This document shows, piece by piece, positions 30,860 through 42,229 of a stretch of 64,000 nucleotides of DNA (its first letter is position 1; the number at the start of each line of letters is the position of its first letter). A program made the translations under genes and the position numbers. The notes below the pieces were generated by a model. The model saw nothing but the letters and a program-made list of their open reading frames with translations, was not told the DNA's origin and made no database searches. Where the stretch lies: positions 124,001-188,000 of the forward strand of contig KV425602.1 in NCBI GenBank assembly GCA_001632425.1, in the 5' to 3' direction. The DNA comes from Neolentinus lepideus HHB14362 ss-1. Its lineage: Eukaryota; Basidiomycota; Agaricomycetes; Gloeophyllales; Gloeophyllaceae.

Positions 30860-33729
30860 CGACCCAATGCTCACCTATAGTAGTGTCAAACTGACCCATA
30901 CTGTACCAGTCAGAGGGAAAACAAAGCGTACGCAGAGTCTTCACATTAAAAGTCGTCGGTTGATTGAGTTGGCAGTTGAATTTGTGTGCTCTTCAGGGCA
31001 GGGAGGCGGTGGGAGTTCATTGGATCGGCAAGTTAGCTTCGCGAACACGATCCAGGCCTTCACCAGCCTCCGTCATCTGCAAATTATTACTTTGAGAGCT
31101 TTTGTTTCCCGGCCTGCCGCAAATGGTTCGGAGAGCCCGGCGCGTTGGAGGCATCCTTGATGGCCGTCGCTCTCGGAAGCAAACAGGCCTCATTTATTTG
31201 CCTAGAGCTTCCGTACCCACGCCTCCTTTCGTCCACACATTATTGATTCGCTTCCGACGTGGACGGCGTCGCTGCCAGGGTCAAGTGTAGGGTTTGAGGA
31301 ATTTGGGAAGTGTAAATTACCTCCGCTATTTGACACCTGTAATTTACAGGAAATTTACTGGTAAATTTGGTCAGGCCCGTATGGAGGGTGTAAATTTGGG
31401 TTAATTTGGGAATACTGGTCTGGGAACGATGCAAGCTCATGATACAGTGATCCATGGTGTGTAGTAGTTATAACTTATAATAGACCTCCTTGTCATGTAT
31501 AATACACGCCTTGGGCCACTTGCATGATACGAGGAGACTCTGGTAGCTGTGCCACGTGCGTATTTGAGCACGAGCAAGACGGCCCGTTGCAAATTTGAAC
31601 GCACTCGATCGCCATAACCGCGAACCGAGAATCATACAGCTCGGCATAGAGAGACGAATTCACTCTAGATCCAAGGATTGGCGGCGTGAACCTCCGGGAC
31701 CATATATACTGACACTAGATCTCACTTCTTGCAGGATGTCTTGTCAGATTTTCATTAAGCACCAAGACTATCCGTGTTGGGAAATACTAGCAAAGATTCA
31801 CACTGTCACAGTGGAGGAACCGCTCCGTTGAGACATAGGGTAGAGCTCACCAGCCTGCAATTTACATGTAAAATAACCTTATTTTACCGGTTAATTAGCG
31901 TTAATTAACGCGGTCCGCTCCGGGGCTCCGCCCCGGACCTCGTTGGTAAATAACAGTTAATTACACCCATTAATTAGGCCTACAGCACTGCTGGCTGGTA
32001 AATTCCAACGGTCAATTAGACCCTAGTCAAGTGTTTCCTCGGCCGTCTTTTCATCTATTCTGTCTGGTCCGCTTGCATCTGCCTCGGAGAAAAACTGTTT
32101 GCGAAGAAACCATGACTCACGATATTTGTAGGTCCCTTTAGCTGAAGGCCACCGCCGAACCCGACAGTGCGTATTCCTGCAGACCGTCTTCTTTTGTGCT
32201 CCACTGCCTTACCAACGATTTAGGACTCTATAGTCAGCCACTACTAGTACATTCTGTCGAACAAGCTCGATGAGTTTTCGATGCTTGTCCATCTCGAGTG
32301 AAAAGCACTGTCGCCATGCTTACCTTCATTGTATCAACCAGCACAACGTTTTCGGACTGCTTGTATGACTCCACTTCGCCGCCCGTCTGAATTCAATCGC
32401 GATCTATCGTGTGTGTATCGATTTGATGACTGTTCAGAATGAATAGGAATGGATGGTGCCAGCGTCATCGGTACTAATCGCCATCGTAACACTCCCAGCA
32501 GAAATGGTCATAGCAGAGGTATGTAAATATCATCCCAACTTAAGATGAGCCAACCTGACTACTCTTGATCACACTGTGGGACGTGCCTTTATGTTACTCG
32601 GCAACGAGTCTAGAGCGGCTTGATGATATGTGGACGCATGGAACTTGCCGCGAAACTCCGTAGATCGCTGCAATACGTCAATGTCACGTCCAGCGAGCTG
32701 ACATTCCGATCCCGCCCATCGAGCCGGCCATTGCCCATAGCTAGTCGGACGTTACTTGCGATTTCTGTGACCCATCGCCCTCCCTAGCCAATCTTTGAAT
32801 TACAAATTATTTCTGGCACGATTCTGTTTGATAGGTCCTCGTATATATAAACCTCGTTACTGTTGTCTGATGCGTAACGCTTGAGACAAAGATCGGGTTT
32901 TAAATTCCAAATCATTCAGCGAGTTCTTTCATTACTCGAAGGTTGCCGAACAGCGGTAGTTGCAGGTCTGATCCTCCGTGGGCATCAGAACGTCGTGAAT
33001 GCCGCAGGCAATCTTGATGATTCCGAGAGACTGGTCGACAAATCCTAAATTATGTGGTTCTAAACGGCATCAAGGTTCCTAGCCCCAATGCTGTGAAGTT
33101 CGAGATGGAGACATTACACAGGAGAAGTTGCAGTGTCATGCAAATGTCGGTGAAAATGCGGGAATGGGTGTAAAAGATCATCTTTCGAGACGTGAAAAAT
33201 ACATTTTGATCAACATATTGCAGGTCGAAGTGTTATCTGGCCACCCTTGCGACAGACGCTTCTAATTTCTGAATCGCGACGGTGACGGCATGTGCATTCA
33301 TGATGTACACGTGGTACACAGAAAGTTTGGAATGTAGGAAGGGATTGTGGCCGCCCTCTTTAAAATTCTAGATCAAAGTTTATAAACGAACCAGAATCTC
33401 GTTTAGAATTTAGAATTACATAGAGCAATTCTAAATCCATCCACTGATCGATTGGCGCATCAAGAATCCCAGTCAGTGTGTCCCATGCCGATAGTGTTCG
33501 ATACACTCGCCTCAAACCCTCACTCATTTATTCGTCAATGCGATGCAGCGACCGATCATCGATTCATCGCTCGCCTCTTGCCGATGAAACAGAGGACCAG
33601 CGGAAGAGGTGTTTGTCTCAATATCGCCAGTAATTATATGCCCGCCCAGGAATCCGGCCATACACGCTTAACGGACTTTGCTGATGTGGACTTCTCGGTC
33701 GTCCTGTCGCGATTCCAAGAGATTGTTGT
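30860..33729. other. gene-poor AT-rich region with palindromic DNA
   Basis: No supported gene. From 31831 to 33452 there is no frame above 60 codons, which marks decayed or non-coding DNA. Between 31300 and 32030 the sequence is packed with short AT palindromes (gtaatttacagg, ttactggtaaattt, ggttaattagcgttaattaacg) and one GC hairpin. It could be the remains of a small DNA transposon, but no clear ends were found. Confidence 0.4.
31919..31937. repeat. perfect GC hairpin in AT-rich DNA
   Basis: TCCGGGGC, loop TCC, GCCCCGGA: an 8-bp perfect stem with a 3-nt loop, flanked by AT palindromes on both sides. Confidence 0.6.
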
Positions 33730-34085
33730 GCCTTTGGTTCTGGTTCGGAGCGTGTTGTGCCATTTGATTCAGAGCACGAACACCATGTCATTTGATTCAG
33801 AGTTCGAACATCGTACCATTTGATGCAGAGTCCAAACACCTTTGAACCAGAGTTCGACTTTTGCGCCAGTTCAGTCAAAATCTAAATGTCGTGCCATTTC
33901 ATTCAGAGTACAAAGTTCGTGCCCATTAAGTCAGAATTCGAAGTTCGTGTCCTGTAAGTCAGAGTCCGAGTGTCCCCCTTTGATCCATAGTCGAAAGGTT
34001 GTGCCATTTGATTCCAAGTCAGAAGGTCATGTCATTTCATTCAGAGTCCGAAGTTCGTGCCCTTTGATTCAGAGTCTGAAAGGTC
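33730..34085 (+). repeat. degenerate minisatellite, about 28-bp unit x13
   Basis: The unit approximates CGAAGTTCGTGCCATTTGA followed by TTCAGAGTC. Each unit differs at several bases, and a few are shortened (for example near 33836). Frames running through it are repeat artefacts. Confidence 0.75.
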
Positions 34086-34129
34086 CCTCGTCTTTCATAC
34101 TTCGAAGTCCTGAATCAACAGTCAGGCAT

Positions 34130-34940
34130 TAGGTCGATGGTGCCCTCCACTTCCCCGGGGGGGAAGGGGGTGTTCGCGCTCGCCCACGATGCAAAGAGAA
34201 GGACCCGCCGTCGTCAGAAAGTATGTTTCAAGTTTATGTTGATGTTCGCGATGTGATACTAGTACCCAAACGAACGAACGAACAAGCGTGCGGTGGCGGG
34301 GTGAGAGCAAAGGAGAAGTGGGCGGCGAAGGAGAAGATGGCGGTGGAGTGGTGAAAAAAGGAGAAGATAGCGACAGAGTGAGCGCAAAGGAGAAGATACA
34401 AGAGGAGTGGTGAGCAAAGGAGAAGATAGCGACGGAGTGAGAGCAATGGAGAGGATAGCGACAGAGTGAGAGCAAACGAGAAGGTAACGAAGGAGTGAGA
34501 GCAAACGAGAAGATAGAATGGGAGTGGTTCGCAAAGGAGAAGCCTGCGACGGCATTTTGGCATTTGGAATTTGTGACGGGTTACCTCCAAGAGATTCACA
34601 GAGGTGGGCGGAGCGAGATCTACGATGTCAGATGTCATGATGCATATGCGAAACAGTTAGGGAGGTTTTGAGCGCGGGTCGTGCAAAGACAAGTAAATAT
34701 TTGATCGACATGAGCATGCTAATTTCGAGGTCGAGAGGATGGGGTGGAGCTGTTGCGACATGGAACACAGAGGGTCAATATCCTGGCCGTGGGCTATCAT
34801 CTCAGATGCGGTGGAGATGGATAGGCGTGGTTCGACGGTAGGTGGGCACGTCTGATATCCGGAGTCCAAGGCAGGTAAGTATTGGTTGCGTTTTGAACCC
34901 TAAAATAGCAATAGCAGTTTACGGACGGACCACTCAGGCC
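34130..34940 (+). repeat. dispersed repeat R1, copy 1
   Basis: It shares gaggtcgagaggatggg, then tatcctggccgtggg, then gcggtggagatggatagg, then gatatccggagtcc with 52614-52830 and 59914-60070. It also shares the cagaaagt...caagtttatg...gatgttcgcgat block with 35212-35260 and 53331-53375. It contains its own 29-bp minisatellite. No coding capacity was recognised. Confidence 0.6.
34300..34548 (+). repeat. purine-rich minisatellite, 29-30 bp unit x8-9
   Basis: Unit approximately agcgacagagtgagagca followed by aacgagaagat. A shorter, related array is at 35280-35400 in the next R1 copy (gcggcgcaggag, gcggcggagccagagcac). The plus strand is almost pure purine, and the opposite strand is stop-free in more than one frame. 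Confidence 0.75.
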
Positions 34941-35019
34941 TCAGGAACCGCGCCACGCTGGGCTTCTCGTACCTGCTCGGTCAGGTACAGGCACAGGCCG
35001 AAATCACTGCTCAGAAATT

Positions 35020-36000
35020 ATGCGTGACGTCTACGGGGCTCCCTACGTCTTCGGTTCGCCAACGTGGGGCTCCCTTTGTCTGATCTTACCGTGTGCATCC
35101 CCGGTCGGGGGCTCGCCTTTGAGACTTGGAGCGACCCGGATGGTCAAGGCGTTAGGTAGGTCGATGTACCTTCCTGCTGCCAGAGACGCGAAGACAAGGA
35201 TCCCCACTATCGTCAGAAAGTGGGATTCATGCTTCAAGTTTATGCTGATGTTCGCGATATGATACCCGAACGAACGGACGTGCGGTGGCGGAGCGAGAGC
35301 AAAGAAGGTAGCGGCGCAGGAGATAAAAGAACAAGATTGCGGCGGAGCCAGAGCACAGAAGAAGGTTACGGCGCAGAGAGAGTACAGGAGAAGGTAGCGG
35401 CGGAATTTGGCATTTGTGGCGGGCCCTGAGCTCGAGGCGGGCGGAGTAGGATTCGCAAGGGCAGGCGGAGCGACACCTACAAAGTGCTGTAGCAGCAAGT
35501 AACGTCGATACGCCGTGAGTACCGAGTAACCCGCGGAACGGTTAGGGATGGCAGGATAAGATGGCGCTTTGAGTGCGATAATGGGTATATGGGTATAAGG
35601 ACTTTGAGGTTGAAGGCTGGGTGAGTCGTTCCGATTTGGTGAGAGTGCGGGAGTGAACTGCTAGCTGAGGTACGCATGGTTCGATGTTGTGTGGCCTCGC
35701 AATGTGCGGGCTGAGGATGAAGAGTCGCGATCGATCCTGTGGCGTGCGTATCTTTCGAGGTCTCCGCGGTTGTGGACGATGCTTGGTATGGATACGTATT
35801 CCATCTGTGTATAATCGGTGATCATGATGATGCGAGATCGGGTTATCATTATGCAGCAGCGGCAGTGTGCAGTCCGAGTCGTAGTGGTGCGTACTGATAG
35901 TTTACAGCCATGTCGTCAGGAACCGTTCCACCCACCAGAATTCTAGTGCCTGGCCGAAATTGCTGGGTACTCGGTGATCAGGTCGAAATTAGTGACTCGG
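35020..36000 (+). repeat. dispersed repeat R1, copy 2
   Basis: It has gatcctgtggcgtgcgtat, ttcgaggtctccgcggttg, then ccatctgtgtataatc, then gatgcgagatcg, also seen at 52880-53030 and 60125-60270. The end block ttctagtgcctgg ... gtactcggtgatcaggtcg ... gtgactcgg recurs at 41310-41375 and 60410-60460. Confidence 0.6.
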
Positions 36001-36059
36001 CAAGGTGATCAGACATCAGATGAAGGGAAGGATATGTTGTGCTGAGATGTTGCTGGTGG

Positions 36060-36640
36060 TGGGGAGGATATGACCGGTGTCGTTGGTGACAAGTATACGA
36101 TCAGGCATCAGACGTCGATAGTGGTGGGAAGGATATATATGATCAGACGGTGGTGACGGTAGGCGACGCGCGACGTCTGATCATATCGCCAGCACCGCGC
36201 CAGAAAAGGAGACTCGCATATGGGGGCAGGCGAGAATTCTGCGACGATAAAGGGGACCAGGGCTGGAATCGCAATGGTAGGACCTGAATATTCAGTTCTG
36301 GAGGCGGTCGCGGGGGTAACCAGTCTCAGCCGGTGACGAGACGTATCCACGGAGGAATGGAGGGCGACGCGTGGTACATTTCCCGTGTTATTGCGCGTCC
36401 AACCGGCTTTTTTTGCCCATATTTGATACTCCCCCCTTCCCCAGTCGTATGCCCATGGACATTAATGTTTGGACAGTGTCTCTGCGTGGGGCGCACAAGA
36501 CGGGAAGGCCAGAATGACGAGAGGTAGCCGATGTCTTCGATGCAGGGAATGGCGGGCTGTGGATGGGAACAGAGAAAGATCGAAGTGATGGTGGTTGCTT
36601 TGTGGGCACATATATACACGGACGGGTTAATGAGAGAAGA
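36060..36640 (-). repeat. dispersed repeat R2, inverted copy without long minisatellite
   Basis: Read on the minus strand it contains cgaagacatcggctacctc, cgccccacgcagagac, actgaatattcaggtcc, tatcgtcgcagaattctc, atgcgagtctccttttc, gctggcgatatgatcag. The same blocks occur in the same order at 47490-47710, 54130-54430 and 60910-61200. The tgatcagacgtc-type motif repeats toward 36060. Confidence 0.6.
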
Positions 36641-36649
36641 CAAATGATG

Positions 36650-36850
36650 TCACCGTCGGTCTCTGCTTATCCCCTACAATTAATCGACAACAATTCATGG
36701 CGTGCCGATGTACTATGTCTTCATGAACACACTATTGTTGCCGTCCTTTGGCTTGAGGCTCTTCAGCTTCTCTGCCGTGTTCAGCGCGCTATAGCAGGTC
36801 GTATTAATCTGCATTCACGCTGCAGTGGACACCGCTCAGAAGATCTACTC
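36650..36850 (+). repeat. dispersed repeat R3, copy 1
   Basis: Blocks attgttgccgtcctttggc, cttgaggctcttcag, ctatagcaggtcgtatt and attcacgctgcagtgga recur at 41735-41825 and 42360-42460. Confidence 0.5.
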
Positions 36851-38775
36851 CGACAGTCTCCCTCGATTGGCACCGGTCTTTTTTGCCCCACCAGCGCACT
36901 ATACGTACCATGCTCTCCTAATCACAGAAGAGTATGCTCGCCCAAGCACTGTGTTTGCAAGTAGAGGCGACTTTCACGAACGGAAGAAGCAGAGAATCAA
37001 GACAAAGACTGAGGAGGAGATCGTATCCAAAAGGCGGACGTGGACAAACACGGGTGGTGACGTCATCTGGCTCGTTCCTTGACACAGCAACCTTCTTCTG
37101 CCCGCTCGATATAACCCCTGGATAATTCCACTCTTTAAATCATAACCCTCCTTGCCGTTCCTCAATCCATCCAGGTCCATAGCAGGCTTGAGGTGATACG
37201 GCGACGACGACCATAAGGGCCTCTGGCACTGCACATGCCAGCCAGCACCCGCGGACGCACAACCGCGGCATGCAAAGCCAGAGCCTCAGTAACTCAAATT
37301 GCACCTCAAAACCGAGAACGCCTAGACGTTGTCGGCCCGAGGTCGTGAACCGCGGTGAAGAGGGGATGCGGAAATGATGGCGTCGCGCCTGGTACTCGCA
37401 AACGTCCATCACCTTCACTCCCATCTGCTCACTCTGACTACGAACGTCAAGACGCATTCACGTTGTCTCGGGAGTCGCTTGCCCCAGTAGGCCTCTTAGG
37501 TTCTTCGCCACCTTTCGTCGAGTCGTGTCCTGAAGGAGCTCCGTAGTCTGCCTTCCAAATGGCTATGACTCTCTGCTCTCAGTCGTGTGGCACCCATCTG
37601 GTTCTCTGTTTGCGACTCCAGGTGCTTTTTTCCAGCTTCAAGAACCTGCTTGCTGTGTCGATACGTTGTATACAGTGCGTCGTAGTCTGCTTATCAGGGT
37701 CGCCTTCTTTCCTGAATGCCGTGCAAATCCAGGCACTTCCGGTTTGCCTCCATGATCTACACCCATTTGCAGAGCCTGTCCATTTATCAGACTCTCGTGG
37801 ACTCGTGCCGTGCAATATTACTCACCATACCGTGTTCCAGCTTCCCTGCTCATCTCCCCGCATCCACCGGTACCTCGCATTCCGTGCTGTATCCTGAGGG
37901 GGCGATGTCTGTATACATTCTTTGTATCATCGAGCGCCCGACTTCCTCTCAGACGTTATCTCACGTTGCCCGTCATAGCTCATCGACCTTATCAATATAC
38001 ATGTCGCTTTCGTGCTCGCAACTCTACCCCGTCCATGCAACGGATGGTTCTCAGTGAGTTCGGGGTCTGATGGTTCTCAGTTAGTTCGAGGTCTGTCCTT
38101 CCTCTCATGTGTCCCAGGTCCAGCGCATGTCTGGTTTATATTTCTCGGTTTCGCCTCTTATTCGGTGGCAACGTCTCGTTTTTCGCTGATGCCGATTGAC
38201 CATTCGTGTGGCCTATGCCCCCGCGAACGGTGCCCAAGGCATTCTTGTCTACGTGCCACGGTACGGAGCGCCTGAGATGAGACTGAGGCGCGCAGGGCAT
38301 CGATGTCCAGCAGGCCAGGATGTCAACGGCGCCGATGTTAAGTATCGGCGTGGTTTGTCTCTGCCGGACATTCTATCGGCTTGACGCGGATGTGTGTGCA
38401 CCCATAGCCTTGACATCGGGACGGTCTGAGGATCGTGCGGGAATGGCGCATGGATATCTAGCGCCGCGTTGCACGAGCCTATAGAACCGCAGGCGCAACT
38501 CGCGAGGGTCTATACGCTCGAAGACGCCGTGACGTGCAGGCGAACTGACTTCTACGGGCGTTTCCTGAGGGCCATTGCGGCGTTTCATCAGTCGCTACCT
38601 GGTGTAGTATGACGGCACTGTAGACAGGGCGGGATTTCAGGATGTATCGTGGCACGGATCAAACGAGTGGGGAGAGGAATGCAAGATGACATAGAGAATA
38701 ACCAACAAGCATGTAAAGCATCGGATGCTAGCCATATTCTATTATACATGCGGTGTAGTCAAATCCTAAAGTAAG
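36851..38775. other. no supported gene
   Basis: Several frames of 60-113 codons occur on both strands (for example 36825, 37140, 37559, 37716). They overlap each other and show no domain, paralogue or splice pattern. The composition is less repetitive than the neighbourhood, so a decayed gene is possible, but none could be reconstructed. Confidence 0.3.
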
Positions 38776-40602
38776 TTACCAGAAGTCCTCATCCTCGTCC
38801 TCTTCCGAGTTATCGTCAGGCTCCGATGCCCCACGTTCAAAGACATCTTGTTCGTCATTGTCAGCAGTAACGGATTGCGGGACATCCGTGTGCAGTATCT
38901 CCTTAGTTGCTGGGCTAAGATGGATGACCGCCGGTGGACGCAATGTCAAAGTGTCCACGGCTTCCTTCAGCAACGCCACGTCCAGCTCCGGCCACTCCTT
39001 TACACCTCGAACATCGAGCTGTCCTATGGGGCTACCCTTGGCCTTCCGCGAGCCCAGCATGGAGGATAACCGGTGCGAAAATTCGGCGGGGTACAGTTCG
39101 GGGGAGTCTTCTTCGAGTCTGAGCGACTGCAGATGAGGGAATAGCACCGCGTCTTGGCCGGCGTGGGTGGTGTTGACATCCAACTGGCTATTGGCCATAG
39201 GAGCTGTGTCCCCGATAGCGGACATCGCATCAAGGAAAGGGTCGTCTGCTCCAGCGACCGAGAGCCGCGTCACGTTCTGCAGGTGAAGAAATCGGCGCCT
39301 CCAGTCCTCCGAGGGCATGCGGGCTTCAACTTGGAGATGTTGTAAGCCGGCCGGGGCTAGGTTTCGAACCACCATGTCGAGGGCATCCTGGGATTCCTGG
39401 GAGTGCTGCCAGACCTGTACAGAGACCTTGAGCCAACCAAGTGGTTGTGTGTTCGGACTGGGCCACACCATCACATTCTCGAATGATGGCGATCCCGAGT
39501 CCGTCGTGAAAACGACTTTCTTTGGACAGCCAGGAGCCGATATATTATTCGCCAAGGTCGTGAGGGGTTGAAGCATCTCAGCCAATGGGAACTCCGTATA
39601 TGGGTCATAGCTTCTGGTTCTGCAAGGAACACTGTCGAAGACCACATGGATGTTTGCGTCGGCTGGCAGTTTAAGATTGGAAAGGAGCATGGAAGATGAA
39701 GAGAGTTCTCCTCGAAGGAACAAGTGCTTCAGATGATACATTTTCACAGCATGGACCTTCTCTCGAGACCGCAGCTGTTGCTGCGTAGTGGCTTCGGAGT
39801 ATCTGTTGACAGCATCGTGCAGCTCGAGGTTCTCTAGGAGTGGTAGGTTGCGCAGTAGGGAAAGCAGTAAAGCGGAATCCGTGCTAGAGGCGCCGCTTTC
39901 TGCCAATATTGATAGCGACCTCAATGACGGAAGCAGTAATGCCTTGCATGTTGACAGCTGAAAGTTCCGAATATTCAAGGCTTGTAGACGCGGAAAGGAA
40001 AGTTTCTGTATCCAAGATAAAGCCCTCCCTTCGTCATCTCTATAGTAGAGTCGGGACAGCGTGAGTGATTCCAATTTGCCAGCCTCTTGGTTTTTCAGCA
40101 TCGCGAGCCGTTTCGTGTATCTCAATCCCATGTACAGTTCTAGCCCGCGGATGCGATGGAGACGTCTGAGGGCCGTCACGGCAGCGTCTACTGCATGTTC
40201 CTCATGCCTGTCAATGTGACCGACCACGGTTAGGGGTAATTTACCCGCCCTCTGCACGACTCCTCTGAAATGCTGCGGGTTCTTCAGTCCGATTCGGCTC
40301 CAAAGTGTCGGCATGTCAAGAACAACATCTCGCCATTGACCACAGATATGGGTGACTGCTACTAAGAAGTTCGGTTCGGACCTAGCGCACTCTGCCCAAG
40401 CCAACCCTATTATCCTGGCTAGTACCTCGGCTGGGAGTCGTCCCGCAGGCAGAAGACCATTCCGACTGCGTTTAAGCCGGCATAGCTCCTTCTCATGTTG
40501 CAAAATAAGTCGGTCCATTTCCGCTAGCTTCGTGAGGGTGGCTTGATCGAGAGAAATCTGTTTGAAGAGCGACCCTGCTCTGTGGGAGAAAATTTGAGGC
40601 AT
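38776..40602 (-). CDS. F-box protein with acidic tail (608 aa, single exon)
   Basis: An uninterrupted 608-residue frame starts at the ATG at 40602. Residues 17-48 form a coiled coil (TKLAEMDRLILQHEKELC). Residues 52-101 hold the F-box (LLPAGRLPAEVLARIIGLAW, later VTHICGQWRDVVLDMPTLW). It is followed by leucine-rich segments of roughly 25-30 residues (for example LESLTLSRLYY, LQALNIRNFQL, LRSLSILAES, LENLELHDAV, LKHLFLRGEL). The last 25 residues are strongly acidic (DDNSEEDEDEDFW). The predicted role is substrate recognition in an SCF ubiquitin ligase, with the leucine-rich part binding target. It is longer than the array copies at 50-58 kb and only distantly similar, mainly in the F-box, so it is not part of that recent duplication. 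No introns were found. Confidence 0.85.
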   Translation of the reverse strand: MPQIFSHRAGSLFKQISLDQATLTKLAEMDRLILQHEKELCRLKRSRNGLLPAGRLPAEVLARIIGLAWAECARSEPNFLVAVTHICGQWRDVVLDMPTLWSRIGLKNPQHFRGVVQRAGKLPLTVVGHIDRHEEHAVDAAVTALRRLHRIRGLELYMGLRYTKRLAMLKNQEAGKLESLTLSRLYYRDDEGRALSWIQKLSFPRLQALNIRNFQLSTCKALLLPSLRSLSILAESGASSTDSALLLSLLRNLPLLENLELHDAVNRYSEATTQQQLRSREKVHAVKMYHLKHLFLRGELSSSSMLLSNLKLPADANIHVVFDSVPCRTRSYDPYTEFPLAEMLQPLTTLANNISAPGCPKKVVFTTDSGSPSFENVMVWPSPNTQPLGWLKVSVQVWQHSQESQDALDMVVRNLAPAGLQHLQVEARMPSEDWRRRFLHLQNVTRLSVAGADDPFLDAMSAIGDTAPMANSQLDVNTTHAGQDAVLFPHLQSLRLEEDSPELYPAEFSHRLSSMLGSRKAKGSPIGQLDVRGVKEWPELDVALLKEAVDTLTLRPPAVIHLSPATKEILHTDVPQSVTADNDEQDVFERGASEPDDNSEEDEDEDFW

Positions 40603-40984
40603 GGCATTTGAGAGGACAGAGTGGTCTTACCGGTATAGGTCGAATTGTGCACACATTTTTGATCCTATGTGCTGAGAGGGTAATGATTTGGTAAAACGTG
40701 AGTTGGGCATGCGCCGGATTCATCGCGATTCAACATGTCACGTGCCGTAGTATGTGGTCGATCTTTCGCCACTCGGTCTTCAGGCTGCGAGGTACAATAT
40801 ATTTCCGCCCGGGACGGAAATGGCCTTTTTATATGTCTACATGTATGCGGTCCAGGCTGAACTGCTCCGAGCTACTACAGCCGATTACTTCCTCGACTGT
40901 GTACTTACCAAACCGCACGCCCTAGTCTACAGCCTGAAAAACTGAGTCAATGCCGGCGCAAACCTCTTCGTCATCCTCAGCATC

Positions 40985-41275
40985 ACGATGCTCGACGAGA
41001 GACTCGAGAACTAAAGTAAACCACCACATCTGTCAGTCCGATCCTACGCACAGATGTCGAGGAGAACCACTCACCCCATTCCAAATGAACACCTCTGCCT
41101 TCTCCGCAATTTCCATGCCCACCGTCATCCCCACATAGCTCTGCTCTGCGTCGGGCTGTATATCCAACAAGCTCATCGCGTCCGCCCACCCATCCTTCCG
41201 CAACGCGTCTTTGAGTCCATACCAACCCCATCCGGCAGCGACAATGTCTTGTAGTAGTTGTGCTTCGGACACTAG
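40985..41275 (-). pseudogene. fragment of a multi-exon gene (possible O-fucosyltransferase-like), copy 1
   Basis: The main exon (about 41275-41075) reads GWGWYGLKDALRKDGWADAM, SLLDIQPDAEQSYVGM and EIAEKAEVFIWNGV, then a GTGAGT donor. A following exon reads LVLESLVEHRDAED, and decays. The run 'LD..LDAEQ.YV..AVDM.IA.KAEVFIGNG' is what I remember from fungal O-fucosyltransferase-type glycosyltransferases. Here the G of FIGNG is W. R1 sequence starts abruptly at about 41275 and cuts the exon. A longer copy is at 58663-59420. Confidence 0.4.
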
Positions 41276-41460
41276 TAAGATAATGTCCTCAGAAACCGTT
41301 CCATCCACCAGAATTATAGTGCCCGGCTGGGATTGCTGGGTGCTCGGTGATCAAGTCAAAATCAGTGACTCAGAATTCAAGGATCTACTACGTCTACGGG
41401 GCTCCCCGACGTCGAATACCAGCGGCTGTGTGCTCCCCTATCGAGGGAGACTGTCGGGGT
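41275..41460 (+). repeat. dispersed repeat R1, partial copy 3
   Basis: It shares aaccgttccatccaccag, agtgcccggctgggattgctg, gtgctcggtgatcaagtc and gtctacggggctcccc with 35926-36000, 35028-35045 and 60385-60460. It abuts and truncates the glycosyltransferase-like fragment. Confidence 0.6.
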
Positions 41461-41689
41461 CCTGATTATAAGCAGGTTTTAGTTTTCTATTTATTCGATA
41501 GGGTAGAAGACCAGAATAAGTGATGTGGTTATCGCAGACTCTGGGAGGGCAGATAGAGGAGTCAACAGACCGAGGAGCCAACAGACCACAAGGACAAATG
41601 ACTTCACCTGCGCGTCGGTGCCTATACCCGGTCGATACGGTCGCTAGCTCCGGTGGTCTCGAGCAGCGTCCTCCGCTCATCTTCTACAT

Positions 41690-41900
41690 TCGACAAGAAA
41701 TCTTGATGTTCTATGGTCTTCAGCGGGGCCCATGAATACGCCATTGTTGCCGTACTTTGGCTTGAGGTATGTTAATCCTCTCTCTGTTCAGGTCATATCA
41801 ATCGCCATTCATGCTGAAATGGACCCTGGCAAATACCACTCAGGAGAATTACGATATTTCTCTGATACACATAACTCTATCTAGTGTTGCCGCCGTCCGG
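41690..41900 (+). repeat. dispersed repeat R3, copy 2
   Basis: It has attgttgccgtactttgg, cttgaggtatg, cattcatgctgaaatgga and acgatatttctctgat ... cataactctatc, shared with 36650-36850 and 42430-42520. Confidence 0.5.
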
Positions 41901-42185
41901 TTCCCGAACCTGGTTGAACCCGTTCGAACCCGGGACCGGACCTAGATTCTGGTTCAAGGTCCGGATTTTTGCCGGACCGGATCCGAAATGAGGTTCACAG
42001 GGTCGCTGAGAGCCCGAACCTCACCCAAATATGGTAATTTTGCAGGTTCGAACCCGAACCGGACTGGAACTGGTCCTGATTTCAGTCCTAGGTCCAGGAA
42101 ACACCCCGAACCGGACTCAGAGTTCAGTTCCAGGTCTGGAAAATTTCGGCAAAAACCGGACTGAGCCGGACCGCGGCTATCACTG
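41884..42185. repeat. CCGAACC/GGTCCGG-rich degenerate repeat block
   Basis: Dense, imperfect repeats of gaacccg, ccggaccgga, gttcgaaccc, ccgaaccgga and ggtccagg in both orientations over 300 bp. Several ggttcgaaccc words resemble the internal B box of RNA polymerase III promoters, but no tRNA-like fold or A box could be placed. Confidence 0.5.
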
Positions 42186-42229
42186 AGCCTACAAAGATCC
42201 ATCGAACTGCGTCTCGAGTCTCAAATAAG

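Noticed and set aside
33730..34085. Possible CRISPR-like array
   Set aside because: Units are adjacent and degenerate without unique spacers, and the genome is eukaryotic. This is a minisatellite.
34122..34638. Minus-strand frames up to 134 codons rich in Ser/Leu
   Set aside because: They are translations of the purine-rich minisatellite; three frames overlap and differ only by repeat phase.
37559..37897. 112-codon plus-strand frame as a cysteine-rich protein
   Set aside because: A 78-codon minus frame and two further plus frames overlap it; no signal peptide, paralogue or splice pattern.
38858..39571. Several plus-strand frames
   Set aside because: Antisense to the 608-aa F-box gene, which has domain support.
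41884..42185. tRNA or SINE with B box (ggttcgaaccc)
   Set aside because: No cloverleaf, A box or terminator could be placed; the word arises from the general CCGAACC repetition.
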